Origin: Candidatus Accumulibacter sp. UBA704
GTDB taxonomy: Bacteria > Pseudomonadota > Gammaproteobacteria > Burkholderiales > Rhodocyclaceae
Reading direction: 5' to 3'
Assembly (NCBI GenBank): GCA_002304785.1
Contig: DBMG01000054.1
Coordinates: 1-28,201, forward strand
Length of the DNA: 28,201 bases
In this document: piece after piece, positions 1 to 8,056 of the stretch
Numbering within the stretch: position 1 is the stretch's first letter
How the letters are laid out: every line of letters starts with the position of its first letter
Program-made: the position numbers and the translations under genes
The notes under the pieces: model-generated
Database searches by the model: none
Told to the model about the DNA's origin: nothing
Seen by the model: only the letters and a program-made list of their open reading frames with translations

Positions 1-46
1 CGAGAGATTTTAAGTCTCTTGTGTCTACCTATTTCACCATCCGGGC
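1..46 (-). tRNA. tRNA-Leu (anticodon UAA), partial, 3' part outside the window
   Basis: The reverse complement begins GCCCGGATGGTG, has the D-arm bases GGTAGACAC, and then an AGAGA stem, a CTTAAAA loop and a TCTCT stem that place UAA at the anticodon. This is the usual 5' half of a bacterial tRNA-Leu(UAA). The window begins just after the anticodon arm, so the variable arm, T arm and 3' end are missing. It follows tRNA-Gly on the same strand. In Escherichia coli the order after pgsA is Gly-Cys-Leu; no tRNA-Cys fits in the roughly 80 bases between the two genes here. Confidence 0.88.
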
Positions 47-56
47 AGCGGCGGCG

Positions 57-62
57 ATTATA
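57..62 (-). promoter_or_regulatory. -10 box for tRNA-Leu
   Basis: A perfect TATAAT on the minus strand lies 10 bases before the 5' end of tRNA-Leu. No good -35 box is visible at 16-18 bp; the nearest is TTGGGG at about 19 bp. Together with the hairpin upstream, this suggests that tRNA-Leu has its own promoter. Confidence 0.5.
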
Positions 63-90
63 CCTTGAGGGCAATAGCTCGCCCCAACGA

Positions 91-122
91 AAAAGGGAAA
101 ATGCTTCCGCATTTTCCCTTTT
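91..122 (-). terminator. Terminator hairpin after tRNA-Gly
   Basis: Two perfect 14-base arms (91-104 and 109-122) enclose a 4-base loop. On the minus strand the second arm ends in a run of T. It starts three bases after the encoded CCA end of tRNA-Gly, so it should end that transcript. The A/T-rich ends of the arms could make it work in both directions. Confidence 0.75.
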
Positions 123-125
123 GTG

Positions 126-201
126 TGGAGCGGGAAACGAGTCTCGAACTCGCGACCTCAACCTTGGCAAGGTTGCGCTCTACCAACTGAGCTATTCCCG
201 C
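126..201 (-). tRNA. tRNA-Gly (anticodon GCC)
   Basis: The reverse complement folds as a standard 76-base tRNA: acceptor GCGGGAA pairs with TTCCCGC, the D arm contains AGCTCAGTTGGTAGAGC, the anticodon loop is TTGCCAA with GCC as anticodon, the T loop is GTTCGAGAC, and CCA is encoded at the 3' end. It lies downstream of uvrC-pgsA, the conserved proteobacterial location of a tRNA-Gly gene. Confidence 0.97.
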
Positions 202-215
202 AAAAGCGAGTGCGC

Positions 216-243
216 ATTATATAGCCTTGGCGCGACCTGTCAA
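216..243 (-). promoter_or_regulatory. Consensus sigma70 promoter of tRNA-Gly with GC-rich discriminator
   Basis: The minus strand shows TTGACA (238-243), a 16-bp spacer and TATAAT (216-221), so both boxes are perfect. The bases after the -10 box are GCGCAC. A GC-rich discriminator of this type is characteristic of stringently controlled stable-RNA promoters. The promoter lies between pgsA and the tRNA, so the tRNA need not depend on uvrC-pgsA transcription. Confidence 0.85.
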
Positions 244-282
244 CGTTTTGGCCCCATTTTTGAAGACCATCCGGGCACCCGA

Positions 283-861
283 TCAAGTTTCCTTGTCCTG
301 CTGGGCAAGATATGGCCACGCCATGCGCATGTAATACCCCATCGACCATAGCGTCAGCAACGCAGCCAGATAAATGAGCCAGGTACCGATAAGGTGAATA
401 TCGGCCGCGCCGATAGGCTTGTGATACAACAACAAGGGTATTGCGCTCATCTGGGCGGCTGTTTTGACCTTCCCGATCATCGATACCGCCACGCTCTTGT
501 GCGCGCCGATCTGTGCCATCCATTCCCGCAGAGCGGAAATGGTGATTTCCCGGCCGATGATGATGACAGCAATCAGGGCACCGACGCGGTCCAGGTAAAC
601 CAGCATGATCAGAGCCGCTGCCACCATGAGTTTGTCGGCCACCGGGTCGAGAAATGCACCGAAGGCCGAAGTCTGATTCCAGCGCCGGGCGAGATAGCCA
701 TCGAGCCAATCGGTCCACGCAGCGATTACGAAGACCACGGTGGCCACGAGGTCGCGTCCTCCGGGAATGGTCCAGGAATCCGGCACATAGTAGAGCCCGA
801 CGAGCAGTGGAATCAGTATGATTCGCAGCCAGGTCAGGAAAATGGGTATGTTGATTGGCAT
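283..861 (-). CDS. pgsA: CDP-diacylglycerol--glycerol-3-phosphate 3-phosphatidyltransferase
   Basis: This inner-membrane enzyme makes phosphatidylglycerophosphate from CDP-diacylglycerol and glycerol-3-phosphate, the committed step to phosphatidylglycerol and cardiolipin. The 192-residue length fits the family. The CDP-alcohol phosphotransferase signature is complete: D51, D54-G55, A58-R59, G68, D72 and D76, with the metal- and substrate-binding aspartates present. Several hydrophobic segments surround it, beginning with a membrane helix at about residues 7-25. Its ATG shares one base with the uvrC stop (TGATG), so translation is probably coupled to uvrC. This gene order is conserved in proteobacteria, and the tRNAs follow downstream. 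Nothing unusual is seen. Confidence 0.95.
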   Translation of the reverse strand: MPINIPIFLTWLRIILIPLLVGLYYVPDSWTIPGGRDLVATVVFVIAAWTDWLDGYLARRWNQTSAFGAFLDPVADKLMVAAALIMLVYLDRVGALIAVIIIGREITISALREWMAQIGAHKSVAVSMIGKVKTAAQMSAIPLLLYHKPIGAADIHLIGTWLIYLAALLTLWSMGYYMRMAWPYLAQQDKET

Positions 862-2678
862 CAGTGCAAAGCCGCGTGAATTTTTTCGGCCAATTCCCGA
901 CTAATTCCGGGAACCGTTGTCAGTTGGTCGACCCCGGCATCGGTGATTCCCTGCAATCCGCCGAAATGGGCAATCAGCGCCTTGCGCCGCTTGGGGCCGA
1001 TGCCATCGATATCGTCCAGCCGCGAGGTTTTCCGGGCCTTGCCGCGCTGCGTCCGGTGCCCCGACACGGCGAAACGATGCGCTTCGTCACGGATTTCCTG
1101 GATCAAATGCAAAGCAGGATGTTCCGCAGGCAATTGTACCGGTTCGCGCGCATCCGGGAAGATCAAAGTTTCAAGCCCGGGCTTGCGTCCCTCGCCCTTG
1201 GCCACGCCAAGCATCGGCAGGTGCGACAAGCCAAGCTCCTCGAGGGCCGAAGCCGCCGCGCCGACCTGCCCCTTGCCGCCGTCGATGAGAATCAGCGCGG
1301 GAGCCAGGCTCTCGCCAGTGCTCACCTTTTCGTAGCGCCGAAACACGGCTTGGCGCATGGCCGCGTAGTCATCGCCGGGCTGCACATCCTTGATATTGAA
1401 ACGCCGATACTCGGACTTGCGCATTCCGTTGCCCTGGTACACGACGCAGGAAGCCACAGTCGATTCGCCCTGTGTATGGCTGATGTCGAAGCATTCGATG
1501 CGGATTTCCTGCGCTTCATCCGTTTCCAGTTTCAACAACTCCTGCAACGCTTCCAGCCGGGTCTCCTGGCGGGCGAATTGGCTGCGCCGCGCGACAATAG
1601 CCAGACGGGCATTCTGCTCGGCCATTTCGACCCAGACCTTGTGCATGGTGAGCCTCGCTTCGCCGACCGGGACCGGGCGGTTGGCTAAGGCGCCGAGCGT
1701 TTCCGATACTTCCGCATCGTTCATGGAACGATTGACCAGGATCTGCGCCGGGATCGGATGCGCCAGATAGTGCTGACACAAAAAGGCCGCCAGAACCTCG
1801 GCCGGCGAGCTGTCACCGGCATTGCTCGGAAACTGTGGCTTGTCCCCCAGATGGCGGCCGCCGCGAACCATCGCCAGGTTGACGCAGAGCATCCCGCCCT
1901 CTTCGACGACAGTCACGACATCAAGGTCTTCGCCGCGACTGCTCTCCACGTACTGCTTGTCCTGCACCCGGCGCAAGGACTGGATCTGGTCCCGACACAC
2001 CGCGGCCTGCTCGAAGGCCAGATCGGCCGCCGCCTTATCCATCGCCTCGCTGAGTCGACCGATGACTTCCTGCTGGCGCCCTTGCAAGAACATCGAGGCC
2101 ATCTGCACATCCTGTGCGTAGGATTCGCGAGAAATCAGATCGACGCACGGCCCGGAGCAACGTTTGATCTGGTACAGCAGACAGGGGCGGGAACGGTTGT
2201 TGAACACCGAGTTCTCGCAGGTACGCAGGCGAAACATGCGTTGCAGCAGATTGACGCTCTCGCGCACCGCCGCAGAAGACGGATACGGGCCGAAGTAATC
2301 GGATTTGCGGTCCGTTGTTCCCCGGTAGAAGCCCAGTCTTGGAAACGGATCGCGGGTGATGACGATGTACGGGTAGGACTTGTCGTCGCGGAACAGAATG
2401 TTGTAGCGCGGCGAGAGGCTCTTGATCAGGTTGTTTTCCAGCAGCAGCGCCTCGGCTTCCGATCGGGTGACCGTGGTTTCGACCTTGGCGATCTGCGACA
2501 CCATCAGCGCAATGCGCGGGCTGGGGTGATTCTCGCGGAAGTACGAAGCGACACGCTTCTTCAGGTTTTTGGCCTTGCCTACGTAGAGCACTTTCCCTTG
2601 CGCATCCAGCATGCGATAAACCCCGGGCAGGTCGGTCAGGGTAGCCAGCAGGGTTTTCGGATCGAAGGTTTCGTCCAT
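861..2678 (-). CDS. uvrC: UvrABC system protein C (excinuclease subunit)
   Basis: UvrC makes both incisions around bulky DNA lesions in nucleotide excision repair, after UvrA and UvrB have located the damage. The chosen start gives 605 residues, the usual length (about 610). Domains in order are GIY-YIG nuclease (G19-V20-Y21 and Y32-V33-G34, with R41 in the catalytic region), a UVR motif near residues 200-235 that binds UvrB, an RNase H-like second nuclease (IECFDISHTQG and LILIDGGKGQ), and a C-terminal helix-hairpin-helix pair (DGIGPKRRKAL, VPGISRELAEKI). The reading frame is open for 79 more codons upstream, but that extension runs into the divergent earP gene and shows no UvrC homology, so the ATG at 2678 is preferred. 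The stop overlaps the pgsA start. Confidence 0.95.
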   Translation of the reverse strand: MDETFDPKTLLATLTDLPGVYRMLDAQGKVLYVGKAKNLKKRVASYFRENHPSPRIALMVSQIAKVETTVTRSEAEALLLENNLIKSLSPRYNILFRDDKSYPYIVITRDPFPRLGFYRGTTDRKSDYFGPYPSSAAVRESVNLLQRMFRLRTCENSVFNNRSRPCLLYQIKRCSGPCVDLISRESYAQDVQMASMFLQGRQQEVIGRLSEAMDKAAADLAFEQAAVCRDQIQSLRRVQDKQYVESSRGEDLDVVTVVEEGGMLCVNLAMVRGGRHLGDKPQFPSNAGDSSPAEVLAAFLCQHYLAHPIPAQILVNRSMNDAEVSETLGALANRPVPVGEARLTMHKVWVEMAEQNARLAIVARRSQFARQETRLEALQELLKLETDEAQEIRIECFDISHTQGESTVASCVVYQGNGMRKSEYRRFNIKDVQPGDDYAAMRQAVFRRYEKVSTGESLAPALILIDGGKGQVGAAASALEELGLSHLPMLGVAKGEGRKPGLETLIFPDAREPVQLPAEHPALHLIQEIRDEAHRFAVSGHRTQRGKARKTSRLDDIDGIGPKRRKALIAHFGGLQGITDAGVDQLTTVPGISRELAEKIHAALH

Positions 2679-2729
2679 GGGCGAGAGGCGGTACGATGTC
2701 GCGCTTGATGGTACCACGTCAGTTCTGCC

Positions 2730-3884
2730 ATGCCCGTCACGACCACACCGCTTCGCTGGGACATCTTCTGCAATGTCGTCGACAACTTCGGCGACATCGG
2801 CGTGTGCTGGCGACTGGCGCGGCAACTGGTCGCGGAGCACGGCTTTTCGGTCTGCCTCTGGGTCGACGATCTGGGGGTTTTTCGCCACCTTTGCCCGGAA
2901 ATAAAACCGAATCAACTACTGCAACATGTTCTGGGGGTTGAGATTCGCCATTGGGAGGGGGATGTTTCCGGTGTAACTCCCGGTGATATCGTCATCGAAG
3001 CCTTTGCCTGCCGACTCCCGGAGCCGTTCGAGGCAATCATGGCCGAACGCCATCCGCGGCCGGTCTGGATCAACCTCGATTACCTGAGTGCCGAAGGCTG
3101 GGTTTCCGGATGTCACGCCCTTCCCTCCCCGCATCCGCGGCTGCCATTGACCAAGTATTTCTTTTTCCCCGGCTTTACAGAGAAAACCGGAGGTCTGTTG
3201 CGGGAGAGCGATCTGGAATCGCGTCGGCAAGCGTTCGCCACATCCGGTGCCGCGCAAAGTCAGTTCCTCGATGAACTGGGAGTACGGCCGCAGCGTTCCG
3301 ATAGCGTACTGGTGTCGTTGTTCAGCTACGAGAACCCCGCCCTCCTTGACTTGCTGGACGCATGGAGCGGGGGGCGCCAACCAGTCTGCTGCCTGGCGCC
3401 ATCAACGCGGCATCTCGCCATCCTTGAGCGCTTTGCCGGGCGGCCGTTGCAGGTTGGCGACGTGGTGGAGAAAGGGCAACTGGAACTGCACCTCGTTCCG
3501 TTCGTCCCGCAAACCGACTACGACAAGCTGCTGTGGCTGTGCGACCTCAACTTAGTGCGCGGTGAAGATTCGTTCGTTCGGGCCCAATGGGCCGCCAAAC
3601 CGATGCTCTGGCAAATCTACCCGCAGGAAGGGAAAACCCACCACGTCAAGCTGGCGGCCTTTCTTGATCTCTATTGCGGCGGCCTGAGCGAAACGGAAGC
3701 GGAAACCGCGAGAACCTTTTTCCTGGCGTGGAACGGCGAGAGCCGAATCACCCAGGCGCTTTGGGAGCAGTGGTTGGATATTCTTCCGCGACTGCGGCGT
3801 CACGCCTGCTCATGGCAAAAAAAACTGATAAAACAGCAGGATTTGTGCAGTTGCCTGGTGCAATTTTGCCGATCCAAGTTATAA
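2730..3884 (+). CDS. earP: EarP, EF-P arginine-32 rhamnosyltransferase
   Basis: EarP transfers rhamnose from dTDP-beta-L-rhamnose to Arg32 of elongation factor P. The 384-residue protein starts with the family N-terminus WDIFCNVVDNFGDIGVCWRLAR. D18 and D22 match the two aspartates known to be essential in Pseudomonas EarP (D13 and D17). The C-terminal nucleotide-sugar motif RGEDSFVRAQWA carries E279-D280, matching the essential glutamate near residue 273. The gene lies 47 bases upstream of efp on the same strand, the diagnostic pairing. It is divergent from uvrC across 51 bases. No strong ribosome-binding site precedes the ATG; the start is chosen because WDIF then falls at the normal distance. 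dTDP-rhamnose synthesis genes are not in the window. Confidence 0.93.
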   Translation: MPVTTTPLRWDIFCNVVDNFGDIGVCWRLARQLVAEHGFSVCLWVDDLGVFRHLCPEIKPNQLLQHVLGVEIRHWEGDVSGVTPGDIVIEAFACRLPEPFEAIMAERHPRPVWINLDYLSAEGWVSGCHALPSPHPRLPLTKYFFFPGFTEKTGGLLRESDLESRRQAFATSGAAQSQFLDELGVRPQRSDSVLVSLFSYENPALLDLLDAWSGGRQPVCCLAPSTRHLAILERFAGRPLQVGDVVEKGQLELHLVPFVPQTDYDKLLWLCDLNLVRGEDSFVRAQWAAKPMLWQIYPQEGKTHHVKLAAFLDLYCGGLSETEAETARTFFLAWNGESRITQALWEQWLDILPRLRRHACSWQKKLIKQQDLCSCLVQFCRSKL

Positions 3885-3885
3885 T
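3880..3885 (+). promoter_or_regulatory. Possible internal promoter (-10) for efp
   Basis: A perfect TATAAT overlaps the earP stop codon and lies about 46 bases before the efp ATG. No convincing -35 box is present at 16-18 bp. It may allow efp to be expressed above the level of earP. Confidence 0.4.
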
Positions 3886-3931
3886 GCGCGGCTAAATTTT
3901 TCACCCGATACCTCCGGAACCAATCTCTCCT

Positions 3932-4489
3932 ATGAAAACCGCACAAGAACTCCGCGCAGGCAACGTGTTCATGGTCGGCAACGACGCCATGGTTGTCCTC
4001 AAGGCTGAATACAGCAAATCCGGCCGCAACGCCTCGGTCGTCAAGATGAAGATGAAGAACCTGCTGACGGGTTCGCCGAGCGAAACCGTCTATCGCGCCG
4101 ACGACAAGTTCGACACTGTCCAGCTCGACCGCAAGGAAGTCACCTACTCCTATTTTGCCGATCCGCTGTATGTGTTCATGGACGCCGACTACAACCAGTA
4201 CGAGATCGAAGCCGAGTTCATGGAAGATGCCCTCAAATATCTCGAGGACGGCATGCCCTGCGAAGTCGTGTTCTACGAAGGCAAGGCCATCTCGGTCGAA
4301 CTGCCGACCAGCCTGGTCCGCGAAGTCATCTACACCGAGCCCGCCGTCAAGGGCGACACCTCGGGCAAGGTCATGAAGCCAGCCCGCCTGGCAACCGGCT
4401 TTGAACTGCCGGTCCCGGCCTTCGTCGAAATCGGCGACAAGATCGAAATCGACACCCGCACCAACGAATACCGCGCCCGCGTCAAGTAA
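3932..4489 (+). CDS. efp: Translation elongation factor P, rhamnosylation (Arg32) type
   Basis: EF-P binds the ribosome next to the P site and relieves stalling at consecutive prolines. The 185-residue protein has the full three-domain length. The modification loop reads KSGRNAS with arginine at position 32, not the lysine of the EpmA-type protein, so it is the substrate class of EarP, whose gene lies immediately upstream. Domain II/III sequences such as YVFMDADYNQYEIE and GDKIEIDTRTNEYRARVK are typical. The gene ends at a strong bidirectional terminator shared with the convergent copZ-like gene. Confidence 0.98.
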   Translation: MKTAQELRAGNVFMVGNDAMVVLKAEYSKSGRNASVVKMKMKNLLTGSPSETVYRADDKFDTVQLDRKEVTYSYFADPLYVFMDADYNQYEIEAEFMEDALKYLEDGMPCEVVFYEGKAISVELPTSLVREVIYTEPAVKGDTSGKVMKPARLATGFELPVPAFVEIGDKIEIDTRTNEYRARVK

Positions 4490-4507
4490 TCACGTACAAA
4501 GCGCACA

Positions 4508-4533
4508 AAAAAGGCGGCCTCGGCCGCCTTTTT
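4508..4533. terminator. Bidirectional terminator between efp and copZ
   Basis: The arms at 4508-4519 and 4522-4533 (GGCGGCC facing GGCCGCC, with A and T runs at their outer ends) form a GC-rich stem with a small loop of about 4 bases. The plus strand ends in T5 for efp and the minus strand in T for the convergent copper operon. Confidence 0.85.
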
Positions 4534-4546
4534 GCTTTCTTGCCGC

Positions 4547-4783
4547 CTACGAACAGGCTTTGGAGCAATCGCCGTCGCACACCACGTCAAAACCCGCTCC
4601 TTCAATGGCTGCCTTGAACTGCGTGGGCCTGACCAATTGTGGATCATAGGTGATCTCGGCCTTGGCTTCTTCCAGCGAGACATTCACTTCTGACACGCCA
4701 GGCAGTGCCTGCAAGACACCGGTCACGTTTTTTACGCAACCCTGGCAGCTCATTCCGGCGACACCGACAACAAGACGCTTCAT
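4547..4783 (-). CDS. copZ: CopZ-like heavy-metal-associated (HMA) copper chaperone
   Basis: The 78-residue cytoplasmic protein is a single ferredoxin-like HMA domain with the metal site GMSCQGC (C13 and C16). It would bind Cu(I) and deliver it to CopA, encoded 14 bases upstream on the same strand. The conserved core VSLEEAKAEITYDP is recognisable. Unusually, the C-terminus carries two more cysteines in CDGDCSKACS, which could add a metal ligand or be a species-specific tail. The start is supported by AGGGAGA 7-13 bases before the ATG. Confidence 0.88.
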   Translation of the reverse strand: MKRLVVGVAGMSCQGCVKNVTGVLQALPGVSEVNVSLEEAKAEITYDPQLVRPTQFKAAIEGAGFDVVCDGDCSKACS

Positions 4784-4797
4784 TGTTTTCTCCCTCG

Positions 4798-7200
4798 TTA
4801 TTTAAGAGTTGATTGCACTTTCCAGCGCCTGAGCAGCAGCGAATTCGACACCACGGAGACCGAACTCATGGCCATTGCCGCCCCGGCCACAACCGGGTTC
4901 AGCCAGCCCAGCGCCGCGAGCGGGATGCCGAGCAAGTTGTAGATGAAAGCCCAGAACAGATTCTGCCGGATTTTGCTCAGGGTTGCCCGTGAAAGCAGGA
5001 TGGCGTCGGCCACCCCGTGCAGATCGCCGCGAACCAGCGTCACATCCGCCACCTCGATGGCGGCGTCGGACCCCGCGCCCATGGCAAAACTGACATCGGC
5101 GGCCGCCAGCGCCGGCGCATCGTTTATGCCATCGCCGACCATGGCCACAACGGTGTCGTCCGACTTGAGCGCATTGACCGCATCGGCCTTTCCCGCTGGC
5201 GAAATGCCGGCGCGGAAGTCCTCGAGACCGGCGCGCCGGGCAATGGCCGCTGCCGTTACGGGGTTGTCGCCGGTCAACATCACCACGCGCACCCCCATGG
5301 ACTTGAGTCGCGCCACGGCTGCCGGTGAAGATTCGCGCAGCGGATCGGCAATAGCCAGCAAGGCCAGCCCGGTATCGCCTTCAACCATCGCGACAACCGT
5401 CTTGCCCTCGCCTTGCAGCGCCATGACCTGATCGACCTGCAATGCAATTGTAGGAAACCACTCCGGCGCACCAAGCCGGAGCCTGCGCCCATCGATCTCC
5501 CCTTGCACTCCGGAACCCGGAGTCGCCGCAAAATCCTTGACCGCCGGCACGGCCAAGCCTTTTTCCTGCGCCAGCCGCAGTACCGCTTTGGCCAGAGGAT
5601 GCTCGGACCCCTGCTCCAGGCCCGCAGCCAGCGCCAGTGCTTCTTCCGCGGTTACGGAAAGCGGAACGACATCGACCACCTCGGGCTCCCCGCGAGTCAG
5701 CGTGCCCGTCTTGTCGATGGCCAGAATACGTGTCTTTTCAGCCCGTTCCAGTGCTTCGGCGTTCTTCACCAGGATACCTGCACGTGCGCCCTGACCGGTC
5801 CCCACCATGATCGCCGTCGGCGTCGCCAGGCCGAGAGCGCAGGGACAGGCAATAACCAGCACAGCCACCGCATTGACCAAGGCGACAGCAAAAACACCAC
5901 CAAACCACCACCAGCCCGCGAACGTGAACAACGCGATGGCACATACGGTCGGCACAAATATCGCAGAAATGCGATCCGCCATGCGCTGAACGGGCGCCTT
6001 GGACCCCTGCGCCTCGGCCACCATGCGTATGATCCCTGCGAGCAAAGTGTGTTCGCCCACACCGGTAGCCCGGCAGCGCAGCATGCCTTCGCTGTTGGCC
6101 GTGGCCGCGAAAACGCGGTCGCCGGGATGTTTGGCCACGGGCATGCTCTCTCCGGTCAGCATCGCTTCATTGACATTTGAAGCACCTTCGAGCACGTCAC
6201 CATCGACCGGCACGCTCTCGCCGGGACGAACGATGAACACATCGCCGGGCATCAGCAGCGCCGCGTCGATCTCCACGAGTTGCCCGTCACGTTCGACGCG
6301 GGCCGTTTTCGGCTGCAGGCGCACCAGCGCTTCGATGGCCGCAGTCGTGCGCGCCTTGGCCCGTGCTTCGAGCAGCTTGCCAAGCAGTACCAGGGTGATT
6401 ACCGCGGCAGACGCCTCGAAGTAAACGGGCAACGCATGAAGATTTCCGATAGCCACGACCAGGCTGAAAAAATAAGCCGCGCTGGTGCCCAGTGCCACCA
6501 GTACGTCCATGTTCGCCCCGCCGCCTCGCAGCGCCTTCCATCCGCCATCGTAAAAACGCCAGCCGATCCAGAATTGCACCGGTGTCGCCAGCAACAATTG
6601 CAGCCAGCGCGGCAGCAGATCGCGATGGTGCCCCGCAAGGGCATCGGCACCGAACATCGTGGCCATCTGCGCAACGAGCGGCAGCGTCAGTGCCATGGCG
6701 ATCCAGAAACGTTTGACTTCGGCCCGATACAGCGCAAGCTTGCGCTCCTTTTCCTCCTCGCGCGAACGATCATCGAGCAATCGCCCGGTGAAGCCGGCTT
6801 TTTCGATCGCTTCGAGCAACTGCTCCGTATCGACCCGGCCCGGCTGGCAGCGCACCCGCGCCCGTTCCGAAGCCAGGTTGACGGCCGCCTGGACACCCTC
6901 GATGCGGTTCAGCACCTTCTCCAGTCGGGTCGCACAGGCCGCACAGGTCATGCCCTCGATACCCAGTTCCAGCGTCTGCAACGGCACCCCGAACCCGGCT
7001 TTCTCGATGGTCGCCACAACCTCTTGCGGAGTCGTTCCGGACGCCCCCATGTCGATGCGTGCCCGCTCGGCAGCCAGATTGACGCTGGCCGTGACACCGG
7101 GTAAGCGGTTAAGCACCTTCTCGATGCGTGCCGCACAGGCGGCGCAAGTCATGCCGCTGATCGGCAGATCCAGTTGGACGGATGAATCGGGTGATTGCAT
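4798..7200 (-). CDS. copA: Cu(I)-translocating P1B-type ATPase
   Basis: CopA pumps Cu(I) out of the cytoplasm using ATP. From the preferred ATG the protein has 800 residues. It carries two N-terminal HMA domains (GMTCAAC with C19/C22 and C86/C89), an actuator domain with TGES (349-352), the transmembrane metal site CPC (452-454) in IACPCALGLATP, the phosphorylation motif DKTGT (496-500), an SEHPLAKAV nucleotide-binding motif and GDGINDAPAL. The IACPCALGLATPTA form with two HMA domains is the CopA1 detoxification type, not CcoI/FixI. An in-frame start 21 codons earlier would overlap the upstream TauE/SafE-like gene and has no HMA homology, so 7200 is used. The gene order TauE/SafE-copA-copZ suggests one copper operon. 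Confidence 0.94.
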   Translation of the reverse strand: MQSPDSSVQLDLPISGMTCAACAARIEKVLNRLPGVTASVNLAAERARIDMGASGTTPQEVVATIEKAGFGVPLQTLELGIEGMTCAACATRLEKVLNRIEGVQAAVNLASERARVRCQPGRVDTEQLLEAIEKAGFTGRLLDDRSREEEKERKLALYRAEVKRFWIAMALTLPLVAQMATMFGADALAGHHRDLLPRWLQLLLATPVQFWIGWRFYDGGWKALRGGGANMDVLVALGTSAAYFFSLVVAIGNLHALPVYFEASAAVITLVLLGKLLEARAKARTTAAIEALVRLQPKTARVERDGQLVEIDAALLMPGDVFIVRPGESVPVDGDVLEGASNVNEAMLTGESMPVAKHPGDRVFAATANSEGMLRCRATGVGEHTLLAGIIRMVAEAQGSKAPVQRMADRISAIFVPTVCAIALFTFAGWWWFGGVFAVALVNAVAVLVIACPCALGLATPTAIMVGTGQGARAGILVKNAEALERAEKTRILAIDKTGTLTRGEPEVVDVVPLSVTAEEALALAAGLEQGSEHPLAKAVLRLAQEKGLAVPAVKDFAATPGSGVQGEIDGRRLRLGAPEWFPTIALQVDQVMALQGEGKTVVAMVEGDTGLALLAIADPLRESSPAAVARLKSMGVRVVMLTGDNPVTAAAIARRAGLEDFRAGISPAGKADAVNALKSDDTVVAMVGDGINDAPALAAADVSFAMGAGSDAAIEVADVTLVRGDLHGVADAILLSRATLSKIRQNLFWAFIYNLLGIPLAALGWLNPVVAGAAMAMSSVSVVSNSLLLRRWKVQSTLK

Positions 7201-7213
7201 TGCGAGAGAGTCT

Positions 7214-7885
7214 TCAATGATGAAAGGTAAAGCGCAGGAGGTTGTACAGCCCCCACAAACCAAAGGACATGACGAGCAAACCGACCGCTCCTCGTACGAC
7301 AGGCCGCGCCATATATTCGTTCAGGCGGACTGCCAACAAGCCTGCCAGAAGCAGCGTTGGCAAGGTGCCCGCACCGAACGCCAGCATCATGCCCGCTCCA
7401 CGCAGCGCCGAACCGCTGGTCAATGCCATCACCAGCGCGCTATAGACGAGACCGCACGGAAGCCAGCCCCACAGCAGGCCCAACGGAAAGGCTTGCATTA
7501 CGGTACGCGCTGGCAGAAAGCGCCGGGTCAATGGCTGAATATGCCGCCAGAGCCCTTGCCCGAGACGTTCGACAAAACCCAGGACGTGCGTCGCGCCCAT
7601 CAGATAAAAACCGAGCGCCACCAGCATCAGATTGGCCAGAAAGAAAAGAACGAGGCGCGCCGGCAAGGTGCCCGAAAGCGCAACCCCGGCTTCTCCGAGC
7701 ATCCCGGCCAGCGCCCCCGCCAGCGCGTAGCTGGAAATCCGCCCCGCGTTGTAAGCCAGCTGCAGCCCTCCGCGCTGCCCTCTCCCCATCGACAACGCAC
7801 CGACGATCCCCCCGCACATGCCGACACAATGGGTGCCGCCAAGCAGGCCGATCAGGAACAGGGATGCGTAAGCCGATTCAGGCAT
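7214..7885 (-). CDS. TauE/SafE-like (cytochrome biogenesis type) membrane protein
   Basis: The 223-residue protein has about six membrane segments and the family motif GLLGGTHCVGMCGGIVGA near the N-terminus, with a second repeat-like segment PLGLLWGWLPCGLVYSALV. Such proteins (annotated as sulfite exporter TauE/SafE, and also seen next to ccoS/hemN in cbb3-oxidase clusters) carry conserved cysteine and histidine pairs and are suspected of copper handling. Here the gene lies 13 bases upstream of copA, which supports a role in copper homeostasis or oxidase metallation. This is inference, since transport has not been shown for this branch. No Shine-Dalgarno sequence precedes the ATG. The motif near the N-terminus fixes the start within a few residues. 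Confidence 0.85.
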   Translation of the reverse strand: MPESAYASLFLIGLLGGTHCVGMCGGIVGALSMGRGQRGGLQLAYNAGRISSYALAGALAGMLGEAGVALSGTLPARLVLFFLANLMLVALGFYLMGATHVLGFVERLGQGLWRHIQPLTRRFLPARTVMQAFPLGLLWGWLPCGLVYSALVMALTSGSALRGAGMMLAFGAGTLPTLLLAGLLAVRLNEYMARPVVRGAVGLLVMSFGLWGLYNLLRFTFHH

Positions 7886-7998
7886 TTGGAGGAGCGACTA
7901 CGGAAAATAGCTGAAAGTTTAACCGACTTACTTGTGTCCATACTCCCCCGTCTCGCTCGGACGAAGCGTCAAACACCCACCCGATGGGATCGATCCAA

Positions 7999-8029
7999 TT
8001 GAACCCCTGCCCGGAGGTTAATGCATAAT
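7999..8029 (+). promoter_or_regulatory. Candidate promoter of the REC-REC-GGDEF gene
   Basis: TTGAAC (7999-8004) and CATAAT (8024-8029) are separated by 19 bp, a little long, in the 171-base divergent region between the TauE/SafE-like gene and the GGDEF gene. The rest of that region shows no other clear signal, and no CueR-like palindrome was seen for the copper side. Confidence 0.3.
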
Positions 8030-8056
8030 AGATGGCGGCTAACCACTGGAGAGACC

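Noticed and set aside
1758..2708. Open frame of 316 codons on the plus strand
   Set aside because: It is a shadow of uvrC with no domain of its own.
4798..7200. Reading the copper ATPase as CcoI/FixI of a cbb3 oxidase cluster
   Set aside because: The membrane motif is IACPCALGLATPTA with two HMA domains, the CopA form, and no cco genes are nearby.
6659..8002. Open frame of 447 codons on the plus strand
   Set aside because: It is antisense to copA and the TauE/SafE-like gene; the sequence is low-complexity and arginine/glutamine rich.
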